Of a stretch of DNA of 5,697 bases, positions 5,584-5,697 are shown piece after piece. Positions within the stretch are counted from its first letter, which is position 1, and each line of letters starts with the position of its first letter. The notes beneath the pieces are model-generated. The model had not been told where the DNA came from. It was given only the letters and a program-made list of their open reading frames with translations, and searched no databases. Source of the stretch: DASSKO01 sp035690425 (GTDB lineage: Bacteria; Actinomycetota; Actinomycetes; Propionibacteriales; Nocardioidaceae). The position numbers were made by a program, and so were the translations under genes. The stretch is from contig DASSKO010000083.1 of NCBI GenBank assembly GCA_035690425.1, forward strand, positions 1 to 5,697, read 5' to 3'.

Positions 5584-5697
5584 GTCCGGCGACGTCCTAC
5601 TCTCCCACGAGGTCCCCCTCGCAGTACCATCGGCGCTGAAGAGCTTAACTTCCGGGTTCGGAATGGGACCGGGTGTTTCCCCTCCGCTATGGTCGCC
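5584..5697 (-). rRNA. rrf: 5S ribosomal RNA, 5' end beyond window
   Basis: The minus strand carries the 5S rRNA of the large ribosomal subunit. Conserved blocks are GGGAAACACCCGGTCCCATT, then CCGAACCCGGAAGTTAAG, GCGCCGATGGTACTGC and GGGAGAGTAGG. The terminal helix is visible: GGCGAC at the window edge pairs with GTCGCC near the 3' end. About 114 nt are present against roughly 117-120 for actinobacterial 5S, so only a few 5' bases are missing. The 3' end near 5584 is estimated from that helix. It should be the last gene of a 16S-23S-5S operon lying beyond the right edge and transcribed toward the TPR gene. Any protein ORF running through it is spurious. Confidence 0.96.

Noticed and set aside
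5499..5630. N-terminal extension of the TPR protein to an upstream start at 5630
   Set aside because: The added residues would be encoded by 5S rRNA and its terminator hairpin. The GTG at 5498 has an excellent ribosome site.
4104..5639. A 511-residue plus-strand open frame opposite the SSB and TPR genes
   Set aside because: It runs antisense through the 5S rRNA, the hairpin and two recognisable genes, and its product has no motif. High GC content leaves long open shadow frames.

Overview
The window comes from a high-GC actinobacterium. The evidence is GTG starts, codon use dominated by G or C in third positions, a 5S rRNA of actinobacterial type and a familiar gene order. The run HAD phosphatase, small conserved ORF, tlyA, NAD kinase matches the Mycobacterium tuberculosis order Rv1692-Rv1693-tlyA(Rv1694)-ppnK(Rv1695), and the TPR gene corresponds in position to Rv1691. 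A member of the Micrococcales is plausible, but I cannot assign a genus from this sequence.

Layout from right to left, because almost everything is on the minus strand. At the right edge is the 3' part of a 5S rRNA (about 5584-5697), the end of an rRNA operon entering from outside the window. A perfect 15-bp hairpin (5539-5572) follows it. Next comes a TPR-type protein gene (4488-5498) with a basic disordered N-terminus and an acidic repeat tail, then a small OB-fold SSB paralogue (4013-4375). A DUF1015 gene (2790-4016) runs the other way, and its stop codon shares the palindrome CTAG with the SSB stop. Its start is divergent from the phosphatase operon. That operon continues to the left edge: HAD-IIA phosphatase (1511-2635), small ORF (1261-1482 or 1536), tlyA (427-1260) and the 5' two-fifths or so of nadK (1-440). 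Gaps are short or genes overlap, which fits one transcript.

The divergent spacer (2636-2789) is the richest non-coding stretch. It holds six degenerate direct repeats of about 11 bp (2648-2713), resembling in spacing and core the operators of OmpR-type regulators such as the Streptomyces PhoP PHO box. It also holds a probable leaderless promoter for the DUF1015 gene (TAGCAT, six bases before the GTG). The same repeats create minute overlapping start/stop units just ahead of the phosphatase gene.

Functionally this is a housekeeping region: ribosome components and rRNA 2'-O-methylation (5S, TlyA), NADP synthesis (NadK), phosphate-ester hydrolysis (HAD) and ssDNA binding (SSB paralogue), with three poorly understood proteins (TPR, DUF1015, small ORF). 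I see no mobile element, CRISPR, phage or defence system. The points most worth checking are the repeat operator and how the genes after the rRNA operon are transcribed.
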